From assembly GCA_020631735.1 (NCBI GenBank), contig CM036160.1, positions 116,108,680-116,172,679 on the forward strand: a DNA stretch of 64,000 bases. The letters run 5' to 3'. Both the position numbers and the translations under genes were made by a program. The DNA comes from Saccharum officinarum. Its lineage: Eukaryota > Streptophyta > Magnoliopsida > Poales > Poaceae. Below, in pieces: positions 44,001 through 57,114 of this stretch. Within the stretch, counting starts at the first letter, position 1; every line of letters begins with the position of its first letter. A model generated the notes under the pieces. That model worked only from the letters and a program-made list of their open reading frames with translations, searched no databases and had not been told where the DNA came from.

Positions 44001-45288
44001 GCTTCAAATTGGATCTCGGCCGGGCACCAAACCACGCGCGGCTAGAGAAACGCCAATTCGGCGGCCAGTGGCGCCAGGTCGGCTTCGATTCGGTGCGGGG
44101 AGCTAACTGGCTGGTCAGACTACTTGTAGGTGCGAGCAATTTAACCCCAACGTATCGTGCACGGCGAAACGGGGACTGCTGCGGCTGCGGAGGGCACATG
44201 CGACGGACGAGCAGTTAAGAAGGGCGGCTTCGGTTGCTAGCGGCAACGCGAGCACACGCACCGGAGGACGAAACAGGAGCAGGCTCGGCAGTCAAGTGGG
44301 CGGCTCCGGTTGTCAGCTGAGCAAACGCTGCCATATGACGGCGGGGACAATGCGGCGTGATGCGCACGGCAGGGGTGGTCGGTCGACCAAACGTGGCGAG
44401 CACGCGGGGCAGCAGCCGGGACCCGGCCGCAGCTAACCAGGCCAGCCACGCAAGGCAAACGTTGTGCAGTATCACCGGCGCGCACCGGCCAGCGGCAAAC
44501 GGCCCGCCGCGGCCTGAGCTCAGAGCCAGCAGCGTCCGCGCACGTGGTGATCGCGCCCACGCGACCAAACGGCCAAATCGGTGACCTGCACAGTTTTTAA
44601 AGCGAATCACAACTACAAGGCGTCTCGATCATGACGTAACTACTTTCGCTAATCTATAACTGATGCCAGCAGCTAACTAACGAAGCAAGGCTCATGACCA
44701 GAGGACGATCCAAGAGAAAGATGGAGAGACGCCAAGGTAGGTTCGTCGTGATGATGCTGACTCACGAACAGAGCGCCGACCATAAAGTTACAGCTCGTTC
44801 TAAGGAACTTCAGGCCATTGTTGGAGTAACCACTCAACATCACTCCACCCTACGAACTACACTGTGCTAAAGTACTCGCAAAGGTGCAATTAACGGTGCA
44901 AAAACATAGATCTAGTGTTTACGAATTTTAATCAAATTTTAAATGCCAAAGCGGCATTGCCAACACCTTTTTATCTTAAGAAAAGTCTAGAGTTGAGGTT
45001 AGTATGAATTTTAAATTTCAAACTTTGAGCTTCCCATTATACTATCGCACAATATTTATTCTCTAAAAAAAAATCCAGGTTGCATTTTTCATCTACATAA
45101 CTGGCTCATCAAATTTTATTAAGTACTACATTCAAATGATATTTTAGTTTTTTTTTATTTATTTATTTATAGAATTTCGCTTATCATTTTATGCGTGTTG
45201 AAATTTTAAAACCCGAGAACTTATTTTGTTAATTCCTTTTAGGCCTTAATCGCATGCTAAGTAAGTTAGTAACACCAGGGGTGTTACA
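41096..45288 (-). repeat. 5' LTR of the LARD-like element (4,193 bp)
   Basis: Direct partner of 31319-35510, one base longer through an A-run. The primer site lies at its inner edge, so this is the 5' LTR and should hold the promoter. I could not place a convincing TATA box. Confidence 0.93.
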
Positions 45289-45293
45289 AATGC

Positions 45294-46390
45294 CACGGTG
45301 GATCGGCCAGGATGTGGAGCAGGATGGGCGTGGCACGGCGCATCAGGTGGGATGGGACGTAGACCTCCATGCTGCGTGCGTCGGGCGCAGGCGCAGGAAG
45401 CTCTGTCCGGACGTATGCTGCCTCTGGAGCGCGGATGGGCATGCGTCGGGGTGCGGGTCCAAGCATGCGTTAGGTGCAGGCGCGGGAGGAGCGTCCGGAC
45501 AGACGCCGCCTTCGGACATCCAGGCGCTAGTCGCTCTGTTTTGGAAGTTGACAAAAAAAAAGACTGCGGTGATCACGAATGTAAAATGGACTTTTTCCTC
45601 CCGTGCTTCTAGCCGTCCAGTTCATGATGAAAACTAGCTGCGTTCTTTGGAATTCAGCTTGCATTAGTAACTAGTTGCAATATCCCATGTGCATCAAAAA
45701 ATGCATTTCTTTTTTGTTTTCGTTTGGCACTACCGTGGTTTTTAATAAAATATTTCTGTTAGTTAAAAAAAACTTCTTGTTTACATAATGTTGATCTTTT
45801 ATAAAAGATTCTAGTGAGTTAAAAAAAATATTTTAGAAAAAACACAAACGCTCACACACATGCTCGCATTCTCATGCATACGAATCCTTTTTTTCTGTTG
45901 TGCTAGCACTATCACAGATCATTTCATGAATGATGTTTTCAAAAAATATTACAGAGTATACATTTTTAAGGATATGATTTGGACGAGATGCTACAAGTAA
46001 TTTCTCAATTTTCGTTAGGATTCTATCTTTTTTTAGACATTATAGGTTTCTTTCTACAAATTTCAAGGCCCTCACCCGAAACGTTACTAAAATACCTTGT
46101 TTCTTTTGGAGTCATTTTTATTCCTAATTTTATTGTAATTCTTTTATCTCGTCCCTAAAGCATGTGTTAGAATTAACTGGAAACACAAATCCTCAAATTT
46201 GAAATTTCAAACTCATCAAATATCGTGTGGCTGTGCGCTGGTAACATCAAATGAACTTATTCGACTTGTTCGATTTTTACCGAATTTTGATCACCTATTC
46301 ACCTACACTACAATGTCAGCTTGGAGCATGGTAGGAGTCAAACAACCGTTTAAACCTGTACAACGCGTGACACTTGTGTGCGCGCTTGCA
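45294..46390. other. Intergenic: GC-rich repeat flank, then AT-rich spacer
   Basis: 45294-45560 is GC-rich with TCCGGAC motifs and continues the older transposon that the LARD split. 45640-46390 is AT-rich with no gene recognised. Confidence 0.45.
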
Positions 46391-46529
46391 TTGCTTTTGT
46401 TTTTTTAATTAAGGAAAAAAAACATTCAGCAAGTGAATGTGTACAGCCACACGATATAGAAACACATTACTGAGTCCAAACCGAAAACCGGTTACACAAT
46501 CCAGAACAACTAAAACTAACAAAAGCAGA

Positions 46530-46899
46530 ACAACTCCTCTTTAGATGTCTCTGTCAAGGGCGTCAAACCCTTGGCTGGCCGGACCGCAGCTACGTAGCTC
46601 GTAGCTGTCGGCCGTCTTCTCCGGTGAGGTTATGCCCCTCTACCGTAGGCTTGACAGAGGAAAGAAATGATAGGATAATTTCTTACTTGATTTCATTGTC
46701 TCCTGATTACAAATATAAATAGCCAAGGGCCAACCGAAATTAGAAGGCACTCCCTAATATTAGGAAATAGCGATCACAAATCTAACTTCCTAAAGGTAGC
46801 CACTCAAGGCTGATCCCGCGCGCTCAGCCGCGTGGCGGATATCGCGGGCGCGCCTGCGCCTGGTATAGGCCCGCCTGTACATGACAGTCTCCACCAACA
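46530..46899 (-). repeat. Possible solo or truncated LTR
   Basis: On the minus strand it starts TGTTGGTGGAGACTGTCATG, with a TATA-like CTATTTATATTTG about 190 bases later, then GGAGACAATGAAATCAAG, as in the promoter and R region of some Copia LTRs. No matching end or target duplication was found. Confidence 0.35.
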
Positions 46900-48257
46900 C
46901 TTTCTGAAAACTTCCAACGTCAAAACTTATAGTAAATGATAGCATTTCTTCGTTTGTCTTCCCTCTTTCTCTTTAGACATCTGCGACTAAAGTCTAATCC
47001 AGTATGTCCCTCTGAAAATCACCTTTGTTACTGCAACCAAAGTCTTCCTTCCTTCTCTTTAGATAGCTTGCATTGCTTTTTGTGGTGGGCTGGCGACATC
47101 ACTGCTTGATAAACAACGGACGGCTAAGAAATACTCTAACCTTTGGTTAGGTGATCTAAGTAGCACTCGGATTTTGAGTTCGACTTTCCGTGGGAGTGAG
47201 AATTTCAGGCTGGGTTAAAGAAACTCCTCGTTTGTCCCATACCAAAGCATAGGTCCAAGCTTGAGGCAGCAGTTCGAGAGTTTTCTCGACCTACGTGAGA
47301 ATATCTTCTTCTTAATGTAATGCCGCCCAAGGACTATCTTACCCCATGGGTCGAGTTTTTTTAATTTTTTATTTTGGGAGGTTCGGTCAGATGCACTCCC
47401 TGGTGTGGCTCCCCAGGCGAGGGCACAAAACAAATAAGTCCTAGAGATGCCGAGTACCCTAGAACAAGATTTATTGTTCGACGTGTATTTATTTGTCAGG
47501 CCCAATCAAATAGATCCCGAAAGCCATGGTATTTAGAGAAAGTAGCAATCACATCGTGAAGAACAAGGATACTTTTGTAAAAAAAAAATGTTGCTCTCAT
47601 TGTAGGTTACGACTCTTCTCCAAACATTACTAATCATACTCTCTCTCCTTAAGGGGTTGTTTGGATCTCCGGTTTCACAGACATAAACTTCTGTAAAGTT
47701 TATTTTACCATGATTGCTCCTAAATTTTTGTTTGGATCATCCAACAAACTCCCACAAGGAAAACCCAATCTCTTCAAAACTGAAAAAATGTATATTAGTG
47801 TAAACAGCTTCTGAGAAATTTTTCTGAAAACCGGTATTAGATAATTATGATTTGAACCGAGTGAACATCTTTTTTCTCGTCATCCTGTTTTTTCGGCTAG
47901 CAGGACCCAAACACATCTTTAAATAAAGCCCACAATAGCTGACATACCTAGCTGACATACCTACATATAATATAAGATTGGTCTCCCTAAAAATCTGGTT
48001 AAAACTCGTGTAACTAAAACATGTTTATATTTTAGAGATCTAAATAACCACTAAGCGTGTCTATTGAAGCAAAAAAAAAAGCATTCATCATAGACTGTAT
48101 TTTTGGCCTGGCCCAGATATCTTAGCGAACAAGGCTTAGACAAAGCAAACAAAAAAAAAATATCAGCCCCTACCTAGCCCAATGTATCTACCATCTACCA
48201 TCTACCATTTTCTTCTTATTTCTGTATACCAAATCTAACATCTCAAGCTTCCATGTC
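46900..48257. other. Intergenic spacer with a MITE-like pair of ends
   Basis: No gene recognised. TTAAGGGGTTGTTTGGATC (about 47651) and the rough inverse GACCCAAACACATCTTTAA (about 47905) bracket roughly 265 bp and may be a decayed miniature element. 47180-47350 shows a short minus-strand frame of no recognised family. Confidence 0.4.
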
Positions 48258-48265
48258 ATCCCATC

Positions 48266-48607
48266 CAGGGTTCAAAATTTCGGCGAAATTTTGGCCGAAT
48301 TTCGCGAAATTCGATAATTTCGGTGGTGGCTGACAAAAAACTCTGAAATTTTGTAATACTCTAGTACATGTGATGTATAACTCTAGATTTGTATTTTTCT
48401 ATTCATTATATTGTATATTCTTCTATTCAATATATATGTAGTCATAAATCATACTAATATTTATTTAGATCTAAACTTTTTTATAAACAACATACTTCAT
48501 GTCCTAATCTCTAAAAAAAATTTCGGCGGAATTTCGGCCGAATTTCACGAAATTCAGTAATTTCGGTGGTGACCGAAATTTTTGTGATAACGAAATTAAA
48601 ATACTTG
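48266..48607. mobile_element. Short hAT-like element (342 bp)
   Basis: Exact 8-bp duplication ATCCCATC (48258-48265, 48608-48615). The ends are CAGGGTTCAAAATTTCGG and, inverted, CAAGTATTTTAATTTCG, a weak inverted repeat. Inside, a block of about 55 bp (AATTTCGGCCGAATTTCGCG...) occurs twice in direct orientation (about 48285 and 48527) around an AT-rich core. Confidence 0.7.
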
Positions 48608-49010
48608 ATCCCATCCGTCCCACCGTCTGATCTGCTACGTGCCCTCTCCATTCGTGCCCATCTGCTCTGCTCTTCGCGAACCCTCGCATACGTACCCTAC
48701 CCAATCTAAACCCACCCCACAGAGCCCACGACAAAGAAATTTATTAATTCACCCGAACCATCCGTTCTATCGCAGCCTCCCGAAACTTCACCCGCGCCCT
48801 CGGCCGCTCTGATCCCGGCCGAGTTTATTTCAATTACTTTCATGCTAAAAACTAGTAGTGCGGTCCGCCTGAGCCAAAAAGGCTAGCCTAACGTGGCTCG
48901 TGAAATGTTTGTGGTTTTTTAGCCAAAAAAAACCAGGTGTGTTTTTTGGCCCAGCCAGACTCAAACAAAAATGGTCAGGTCTAATTTATGCATTGAACAC
49001 ATCCTGAGAG

Positions 49011-49215
49011 TTTGGATCCATTTTGATTATGATAATTATAGATTATAGATTAAAAAACAAGCTCAAGTTATGAGGTTGATTATTGTAATAAAAACACCGG
49101 GTTACAATAATCATATAATCTAGCTTGGACCTACTTTTTAGTTGTTATGAGTATTTATTCACTTGAACCAAGAACAACCCACCACAATAACAAGGAATCC
49201 AAACACTATGATTAT
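49011..49215. mobile_element. MITE-like AT-rich element
   Basis: Bracketed by GAGTTTGGATCC and AAGGAATCCAAACAC (inverted ends), with TATGATAATTATAGATTATAG near the left. Ends and target duplication are uncertain. Confidence 0.4.
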
Positions 49216-50097
49216 TAGTCTACAATCTAAATTATAATAATCACATGTATATTTTAGATTATAATAATCTACTTATGATCCTAGACCCTTAATAAGTAGT
49301 GAGATAATTTATGTTACCTTTCTAAACTGGACAGACTTCGACATAGTTTCCTCTTTGCTTAGTTGTCTATATTTACTATAATATTAGTGGGTCTGTTCGC
49401 CAGTTTCGAAGTTAGAACAAATTATAGAGGGAACACTTGTCTCGTGGGTGCATAGACCTGTATAAAATTAGAGCCAAAATCACTATTTTTACATTTTTAT
49501 AGATATATTTGTACCTATAATTACAATATAGCTTCAACAATACACTAGCGCAGTACTGTAGCGAGTACTGGCCGGCAGCTGCAACTGTTTTAAATGAACA
49601 TTGAACTCTTACGTGCTTCAAACTGTAAATTTGAAACATTCTTTGTAAGTCTTTGAAAAAAAAATCTTTGTACGTAAGTTCAAATCACGTCTCCCAAATC
49701 TAAACGAGGCTACTGTTAAGAGCCCCTGACACCTTGGGGCCAACGTGCCAGAGACACAAATTACAGAGCCGACCCCACCTAACAGAGAGACACTTCACTG
49801 CGGCAAACAAGCTTGGCCCAGCTTCAACTCCACGCAAGATCCCAAGTTCTCACCACGACCCTCTCTCCCTATACTCCAGTGCCCGACGGCCGAACACGTG
49901 ACTCCAGCCTATGAGGGCGCACCACGTCACCCCGCCGCCACTCATTTAAAACCTCTTGACCACGCTGCCCGCCGCCGGCGACCACCAGACAGCAGCCCGC
50001 CACCGCCGCACGCACCGCGAGGAGGCCTCGAGCGGCAAACTCGTCGAGAGCCACCAAGTCAGCGAAGCCCCGAACCGTCCGTCCCTCCCTCCATCCC
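49216..50097. other. Intergenic spacer and GPT promoter/5'UTR
   Basis: 49216-49720 is AT-rich with no gene. From about 49790 the DNA becomes GC-rich. TTTAAA at 49945 is a weak TATA candidate. If transcription starts further upstream, a 12-codon upstream ORF (49911-49949) would be in the leader. Confidence 0.4.
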
Positions 50098-53000
50098 ATG
50101 GCCGTCCGCCGCAGGCCCGCGGCGGCCGCTGCCGGGGACCCGCCTCCGCAGGCGCCACCGGCAGATGCGGCGGCGGCGCCAGACGAACCGGTTCTCCGGC
50201 CGCCGAACCTGCGCGTGGCCGCTGTGGCGGCGGCACTCTTCCTCGCGCCCTTCTCGTACCTCGCGTTCGTGCACTACCCTCTGGGCGCCGATCTGCAGCG
50301 ATCCATCCTCAAATGCGGCGCCATGAGCCTCGTTGGCTTCTGCGTCGCGCTCAAGCTCATCCCTGTCGCGGCCCGCTACCACCTCCGCCGCCGGATGTTC
50401 GGCTACGACATCAACAAGAAAGGCTTGCCCACGGGCCAAATCAAAGTGTGAGTGCGCAAGCACGTTTACATGTCCTGCTGCAGATGCCATTGCTCTAGGA
50501 GTAGACTTAATCTAGATTCGAGTGTTTGTTCTTCAGGACAATACGTTTTGCTGGCTTATTGATGCAGCAGTGCTGTCAATATTCTTGATCTCAGCTCGAT
50601 TTTAGTCAATTGCATAGTTGCAGCCTGGAGAGTTGGATTTGTTCGGTTCCTCTACATGAAATTGTCGTTCAAAAAGAGATTGCTATTTAAGAAATGATGC
50701 ATAAGTTGGAAGTTAGAGATTGCCCGCTCTTTGGATAATATGTGAAGTTGGAATTTTCTGTAAGAGTGGCTTAGGCTGCTTCTTGATAGTTGTTGATTAT
50801 GGACTCGCAACCTACTTCAATGGTTACAGTTTAATAATTTGATTTTTATTATCTTCTTATGGAATTCAGTTATCTTTAGATGAATTTTGTGTGCTTTAGA
50901 GAGTTCAATCCCCTTTTGTTTAGTGGAGTAAATAAATTCTAAAATAAGTAGGCCAAGCTCTGTTTACACTCTTAACTGGATGCCTAGCTTCACTGGTGTA
51001 CCGAAGAGGCAATATAATTACAATATTGACCAAGTTTCACAATAATATCCCCTATCTTTTTTTTAACATTATATAAACTCTTAAATAAACCAGCTGCATA
51101 GCCATGGGTTGCTAAAAGCCTTCCCTTTAGCTCGCATACCTACATCTAGAGTTCATGCACAGCCTCATCTCCTCATGTGTATGCAAACCAAATTCTTTGT
51201 ATCACTTGGCAAATGTCCTTGGTTTTCTGTATAACAGATATGTTTAGAAAAATATAAAAAGTTTTGCTTGAAGAGCGTGATGCCTTGTTAATGCTTCCCC
51301 CCCAATGACGATGTTGCATGCTAGTACATATATGTGACACTTTTGTGATAAACTCAGTAGGAGACACTTTTAACAAGATCTCGAAGGTGTAGCATTAGTA
51401 TTTTAGATAACTGTGTAGGAATTCATATTTAACAACTGGAGACACAATGTTATAAGTTTAAAGAATACCACTGTATGCACCATTCAATCAAAATCTTTAG
51501 CAGGATCTGGTCTGACCTATAGGTATAGTCATGTTAAAGGCTCTTGTTTGTCTAAACATTATTTTTTTGCAGGCCTGAGGCACTAGGTCTTGTTGTGGGG
51601 ATTGTCTACTTGGTCATTGCTATTATATTTCAGCAGTTTCACTATGCCCAAGACTCCATTGTATGCCATTACTAGCAGTATTTTTTTTTTGACATTTACA
51701 AACTATGTCTTATCTCCTGAAACATATTTCACAGTGGCTTTTGATGTCTTCTTGTTGCAGTGGCTTGTTGAATATAATGCAGCGTTGACATCAGTCTGCT
51801 TTATGATTCTTCTTGGATTTGTTGATGATGTTCTTGATGTTCCATGGAGAGTGTATGTTGCTCGTCAGACTGTCTTTCTGTTCATTTAAATAGTGATGTG
51901 CTACCACTGTTATGTTGCTGATAAATTGATTTTTGAAATGCCCTGCATTGAAACAGGAAACTGGCGTTGCCAACGTTTGCAGCACTCCCATTGCTGATGG
52001 CATATGCTGGTGGCACTTCCATTATCATTCCAAAGCCTTTAACTCCTTATGTTGGACTGACAGTTTTGGAGCTAGGTATGTGTATCTGCTTAAAGCAGGT
52101 TGAAAAGTGTATATTTACTATTTGGCAGTTGCAGCACCTTCCTTCTTCTTCTTCTTTTTAATACAACCAGGAGACAATTATAGAAACCCACAGGCATAGC
52201 AGACCTCACTATGAAATCCTTAGTGCTAGTGCATGTTAGTCATTCACTCTTGATTATAGCTAATAAAATAGAATGTATCTGTCAGTGTCTATGTTCTTCA
52301 ACACCATATTTTATCTACTATAGTGTCTATCAAGTCTTGCCTGCTGATACTTTTTTATTTTGTTCCTCACTTTGTGGCCTAGGTTCCCTGTAAGTCTTTG
52401 ATCTTTAGCTTTTTTCCATTTTCCAAATAAGCCCTCCACTTTGGATCTTTGTCCAAATGTGCCACTCCTTATAGTCAGTGACAGTAACTTATAATGTTTC
52501 TGGAAAACTGAGAAAGATTTTTTGTGGGATAGTTTTACATTATGCAGTCTTTTGGAGATTTGTGGGACTTTAGAAGTTGACTTTATTAGATCATCAGGAT
52601 CACAGATTCATATGCTTACCATCTCATGCAATTCTGTCACTTGTATTTTTAAGACACTCACAACCTGTTTGTTCACATTTTGATAGAATCTGATATTTGC
52701 ATTGACTGAGAATGATAATTCTGTAATAGCGTAATGTTTTGCTTCATTACTAGCGACAATGCTTTATGCTTGGTGTGTGGATGTTGATTGGTAGGCATAC
52801 TAGATAATAATCTGTCTTCAGTGCTTGTTTTCGTGAACTATTTGTAAAAATTTCCTCATGATTACTTATGTGCGTTTGCTTGTGAAGTCTATTTCCAATT
52901 TCACCTCTGTTGCTGAACCCTGTTTCTGATTCTATAATCAGAAGCAATTCTATACACTGATCTTTTGTTTCCTTTGGCATGCAGGTTTATTTTACAAGCT

Positions 53001-55019
53001 ATTCATGCTCTTGTTAGCAGTCTTTTGTACAAACTCAATAAATATACACGCTGGCCTAAATGGACTTGAAGTTGGGCAGACAGTTGTTATATCAGCTGCG
53101 GTATAAACACAATATATTCCTTTTGTACCTGAATTCTGCATACCACTCATGTCCTGATGGCATGTGGCCTTTTCCAGGTTTTGATACATAATGTAATGCG
53201 CATAGCATCTTCTACAGACATTGAAACTCAGCAAGCTCATGAATTCTCTATTTATCTTGTCTTGCCTTTCCTAACCATTTCATTAGCTTTGCTAGCTTTT
53301 AACTGGTAAGGACCTTGAGAAACACACTAGATCTGTTTAAATCGGAGTTTTGTTTGTCTCTTTTTTTTTTCTTTGGAGAAAAATCATGACATTTATGCAT
53401 CAGGTACCCTTCAATTGTTTTTGTTGGTGATACCTACACCTATTTTGCTGGAATGGCTTTGGCTGTGATAGGAATTTTGGGCCATTTCAGGTAAACATCT
53501 TTAATTATTTCCTACGAATTTCACTAGTACTTTATTATTTGTCAGTCAAGAATACTCAGCCAGTGTGATCTATGTTGTCAATTGTTTTCTTGTTTGGATG
53601 CATGTGCATAAAGCATTTCCCCTGTTTTTCTTTTCTGGCTTTTCATTCTTTTACTGCATCTACTTTTTTTTTGTGTTGCATTTTCCCCATTTTTTATCAC
53701 CAACTTCATAGGGTGGATATGTGTCAGGGTGGAAAAGCTATCTTTGCTGTGAGCCCAAACTTGTGCCATCGACACTGTTTATGCTCATCCACCTGACATC
53801 TGTAGCATTAGTGTGCTAGATTTACATACTGACATGCAGTTCATTTGACCTATTATCATTTGTAATAACTGAATCTGATCAATGACGGTTTCGAGTTTGC
53901 AGCGAGACGTTGTTGCTCTTCTTTTTACCTCAAGTTCTAAATTTCTTGTGTTCAGTCCCACAGGTCAGGAGAAATAATTTTCATTTAATTTCTTTAATTG
54001 GACTCAGAGATATGAGTGTTTTGTAGCTGAGTAGGTACTTGATATGCTTAAACTTCAGAATTATGTCTTTGTTTCCTGCAGCTCTTTCACTTTGTTCCTT
54101 GCCCAAGACATAGGTTGCCGAGGTACTTTCTGTTGCTTTGACCAAGAACCCTGAAGAGAACTTATTACGGGGAGTTTCTAAAATATGCTTCCATCCACAG
54201 GTTTGATCCTGAAACGGGTCTTTTGACTGGTACAAAAGATGGGAATCTGGTTAACATATTCCTTAGGTTATTTGGAAAGTGCTCAGAGAAGGCCCTTTGC
54301 ATAAGGCTCCTTATTTTTCAGGTAGGTTTGAAATGCACTCTTGCTGCAGACTACTATTGTACTTTGTTGCAAACTTGTTTCTTGACTTCTGAAGATCTTG
54401 TGAACTGGCTCTGTTTTTATTATTTGGTTATGCTGCAAAGAAGTCATGATTATTCACATTTGCAAAATTCTTATTCTGAACAGGGGATAAGCTCTTTTCT
54501 AACAGCTACAGAATAGACGAAAGAACTAAGTTAATTAGATGCTTATGTTGAACTAGGTAAAAGATTCATCAGTTAAATCTGAACTCAGACCTGGCATTAA
54601 CAACCCTTTCAGAGTGCGTGTCAATGTAAATCAGCAGAGTTGTCTGATATGTTGCACGGCAATAGCTATGGTGCACACTGTCATACACCACAATCAAGCA
54701 TGCCAAGTTTTATGTTACTTGATAATGTTGCATGATTGCATCATTGAATTAGCTTTCTTATATCAGTACGAAACATAGACAATCTAATTGGAATATACAT
54801 CTGCATCATGGATGCTTTGGAGTTTGAATAAGCCGGTTCACGGAAGCAACTGCTATAATCACAACTTCATATATCTGCATTGTGATGTACAACCACGTGA
54901 ATGCATTGTGTTTGCATTTCCATTTGGGGATCATAACCCCTCGTCTTCATGTCTGACAGGCTCTATGTTGCGTATTCTGCTTCTGGCTAAGATACATGCT
55001 TACCGGATGGTACAAGTGA
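50098..55019 (+). CDS. GPT: UDP-GlcNAc:dolichyl-phosphate GlcNAc-1-P transferase, 11 exons, 420 aa
   Basis: ER membrane enzyme (ALG7/DPAGT1) that makes GlcNAc-PP-dolichol, the first step of N-glycan precursor synthesis and the tunicamycin target (family knowledge). Exons: 50098-50447, 51573-51660, 51761-51852, 51957-52075, 52985-53100, 53178-53305, 53404-53490, 53903-53963, 54082-54122, 54201-54321, 54960-55019. They sum to 1,263 bases, phases agree and all introns are GT..AG. Seen: Ala/Pro-rich cytosolic N-terminus and about ten hydrophobic segments. GFVDDVLD has the Asp pair about 168-169, [13 protein letters not shown] has Asn about 242, and [13 protein letters not shown] has Asp about 307. 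[17 protein letters not shown] is the luminal/cytosolic substrate loop, and the gene ends RYMLTGWYK. The length matches eukaryotic GPT (about 400-430). No residue I know as essential is lost. Confidence 0.94.
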
Positions 55020-55490
55020 TCACCTGCGAAAGGCTATCCATGTTGTCGCCCAGCTCTTTGGAAAATCCAGTTGCATCTGATGGCTGTTGTTTTCCTCGAC
55101 ATACTTGTAGACTAACCACCGGAAATTTCCAGTAGTATTCACGCAGTAGGTTTTGGATTCCTTTCCTATACTTGTGCTAACTAACAGTTTCCAAATTTTT
55201 GTAACTATATGTACAATTGGCTTCAAGGAAGTTTGCTGCACACCTGAACTCTCTACTCCGTATACTTCTGTACCAAGAGCCTGTTTCTTGCCTGATATCA
55301 TATCATGTTTGGTTAAAGGAGTGGGATGATGGAATTGGAAAGAGTAAAATGTGCTGTAGGTCCTTAAAACTTTTCTCAGATCATGGACCTAGATAATCAC
55401 TTTGAGAGTTTAGAGACCTAGATGAGAATATGAGAAACGTTTAGCTTTGAGAGTTAAAAGAGACCTAGAATTTGAGAAACGGCAGGACTA
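55020..55490. other. GPT 3'UTR and spacer
   Basis: The 3'UTR of GPT runs from the stop. No clear AATAAA was found. Downstream 55330-55490 has repeated GAGAGTTTAGAGACCTAGA and GAGTTAAAAGAGACCTAGA units (short direct repeats). Confidence 0.45.
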
Positions 55491-55494
55491 GTCC

Positions 55495-56633
55495 CTGGAC
55501 GTCCGGATGGATGCGATGCTCGCGGCTGCTCTGTTTCTCGCGTAGCGAGCGGATGGTGTGGACCTCAGCTTGTTACGGGGCCACCACGCGGGCATCGTGT
55601 CATCGTCGGCCCACCTGGGGCCACCACCTTCGCCTGCTCATCAGGCCGCCACCTCCGCGGACATCGCCCTTGTCGGGCTCGAACTGCCACGTTGAGATGG
55701 AGGGAAGAGAAGGGAAGGGAGAGTAGAGGACAAGGCGAGGAGCGCCGCGCGAGGAAGGAAACCCTGTGGTAGGCCACCGTTCGCGAGCCATCGGCGCCCT
55801 TGCAACATGTGCAGTATCTTGATCTACTTTAAAACATCCAGATGCAGCACTTGTAACATATGTCTGAAAGATAGATGAAACACTTGAAACATGTATCTGA
55901 ACCACTTGCAAAAACATCCAAAAATATTTGAAAATCATTACAAACATACGCAACATCCATATAAAACACTTGCAACATATGTGTGAAACATATGCAATAT
56001 CCAGATAAACACACTTGCAACATATGTCTAAAAAACAGATGAAATAATGAGAACAGACGCTCGCAAACATACGTGTACAACATTGCAACATCTCGATCTA
56101 CTTTTGCAACACCCATATGAAACACTTGCAACATACTTCTGAAACACTTGAAACAAACGATTGCAACAGGCGCTTTCAGCAAACCCTGGCAGGCGGCTAG
56201 GTGGATGAAGCATTGCACAACAGGATCTGACTGCGCGGGTTGCAGTGGAGAAGGAGGAGGCAGTTGCAGCCATCCATGTCAGCCTAGGCGTGGCGTGGCA
56301 CGGCGAGGCACGACCAGCAAAGCGCACAGTTACAACACGTGCGGCCAGCCTGGTGGATGCCCGATCTGGGGAACACACCAAACGGAGCAGGAGTGCGGTG
56401 CATCTCCATCGCTCGCTGCACGCCAACAACCTTCTACGGCGTCCTCGTCAATCGAAGAGGCGAGCTCACGTGGGAAAGACCTAAGGTGAGGACATCGTCT
56501 AATCGCAGGGGCCTTAAGGCGACGATGGTCTTTCCTGGTTTAATGTGGGGTAGGTGAGTAAGTGCGTCATAGTTGCTAAGTCTATGCGGACAGTGCGTGC
56601 GGATAGAAACGGGGCGTGCGGACGTCCACATCA
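55495..56633. mobile_element. MULE-like repeat with GCAACAT array, copy 3
   Basis: Left edge TGGACGTCCGGATGG and right edge GTGCGGACGTCCAC share an inverted TGGACGTCCG core. Between them lie the GCAACAT/GAAACACTTG array (55800-56170) and GC-rich sequence. No transposase and no 9-bp duplication was found, so the class is inferred. Confidence 0.45.
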
Positions 56634-57114
56634 CAATATTGTTTTTCTCACAACAAATCAACATCAGTCAGAATCAGCCAGCCAGAAATCATTCAGCAAA
56701 CAGGTGATTGTTGTTTGAGAAAAGTTTAGAAATACACGGTGCATTTCACTCGATTGGCCTACCGGCCTGGTACTTTTTTTTTGTTTGGACTGATCACGAA
56801 ATGGTTTAATGCGATGGAAAATTGTGCTTTTTTCACCCAAAAAAGATCAATACGGATTTATATATGGCTCCATGAATGACTAGTATCCTAGATAAAGTAG
56901 GATGACATCATTGATCATGCTAAACACAATGGTTTAGCCCACTAACTGCTACAGTACTATCTTTAGAAGCTTAATCAATGTCAAATACGGGAGGCCACTG
57001 CGCGTCTCCCGCCCCGCCACCCTTCCAACCGCTCCCTCCCCTTCCTCCCTCTCCACGCCGATCGTGCGGCGATCGCGCCCCACAGAGGCCAGAGCGTCGC
57101 GCGCCAAGGGGAAG

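Larger units (their letters stand above)
31319..45288 (-). mobile_element. LARD-like LTR retrotransposon, complete, 13,970 bp
   Basis: Two direct LTRs (31319-35510 and 41096-45288) start TGTGGCAGAATC and end GGTGTTACA on the plus strand. They are flanked by an exact 5-bp duplication, AATGC (31314-31318, 45289-45293). The primer binding site beside the right LTR and the polypurine tract beside the left LTR set the orientation as minus. The interior (35511-41095) holds no reverse transcriptase, integrase or protease that I can see, only an unrecognised coiled-coil ORF, duplicated. Very long LTRs with a non-pol interior fit the LARD class, which depends on proteins of another element (family knowledge). 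Confidence 0.93.

Noticed and set aside
50059..50490. Minus-strand 143-codon frame at the GPT first exon
   Set aside because: Shadow of the GC-rich GPT exon 1, which is supported by family motifs and splice phases.
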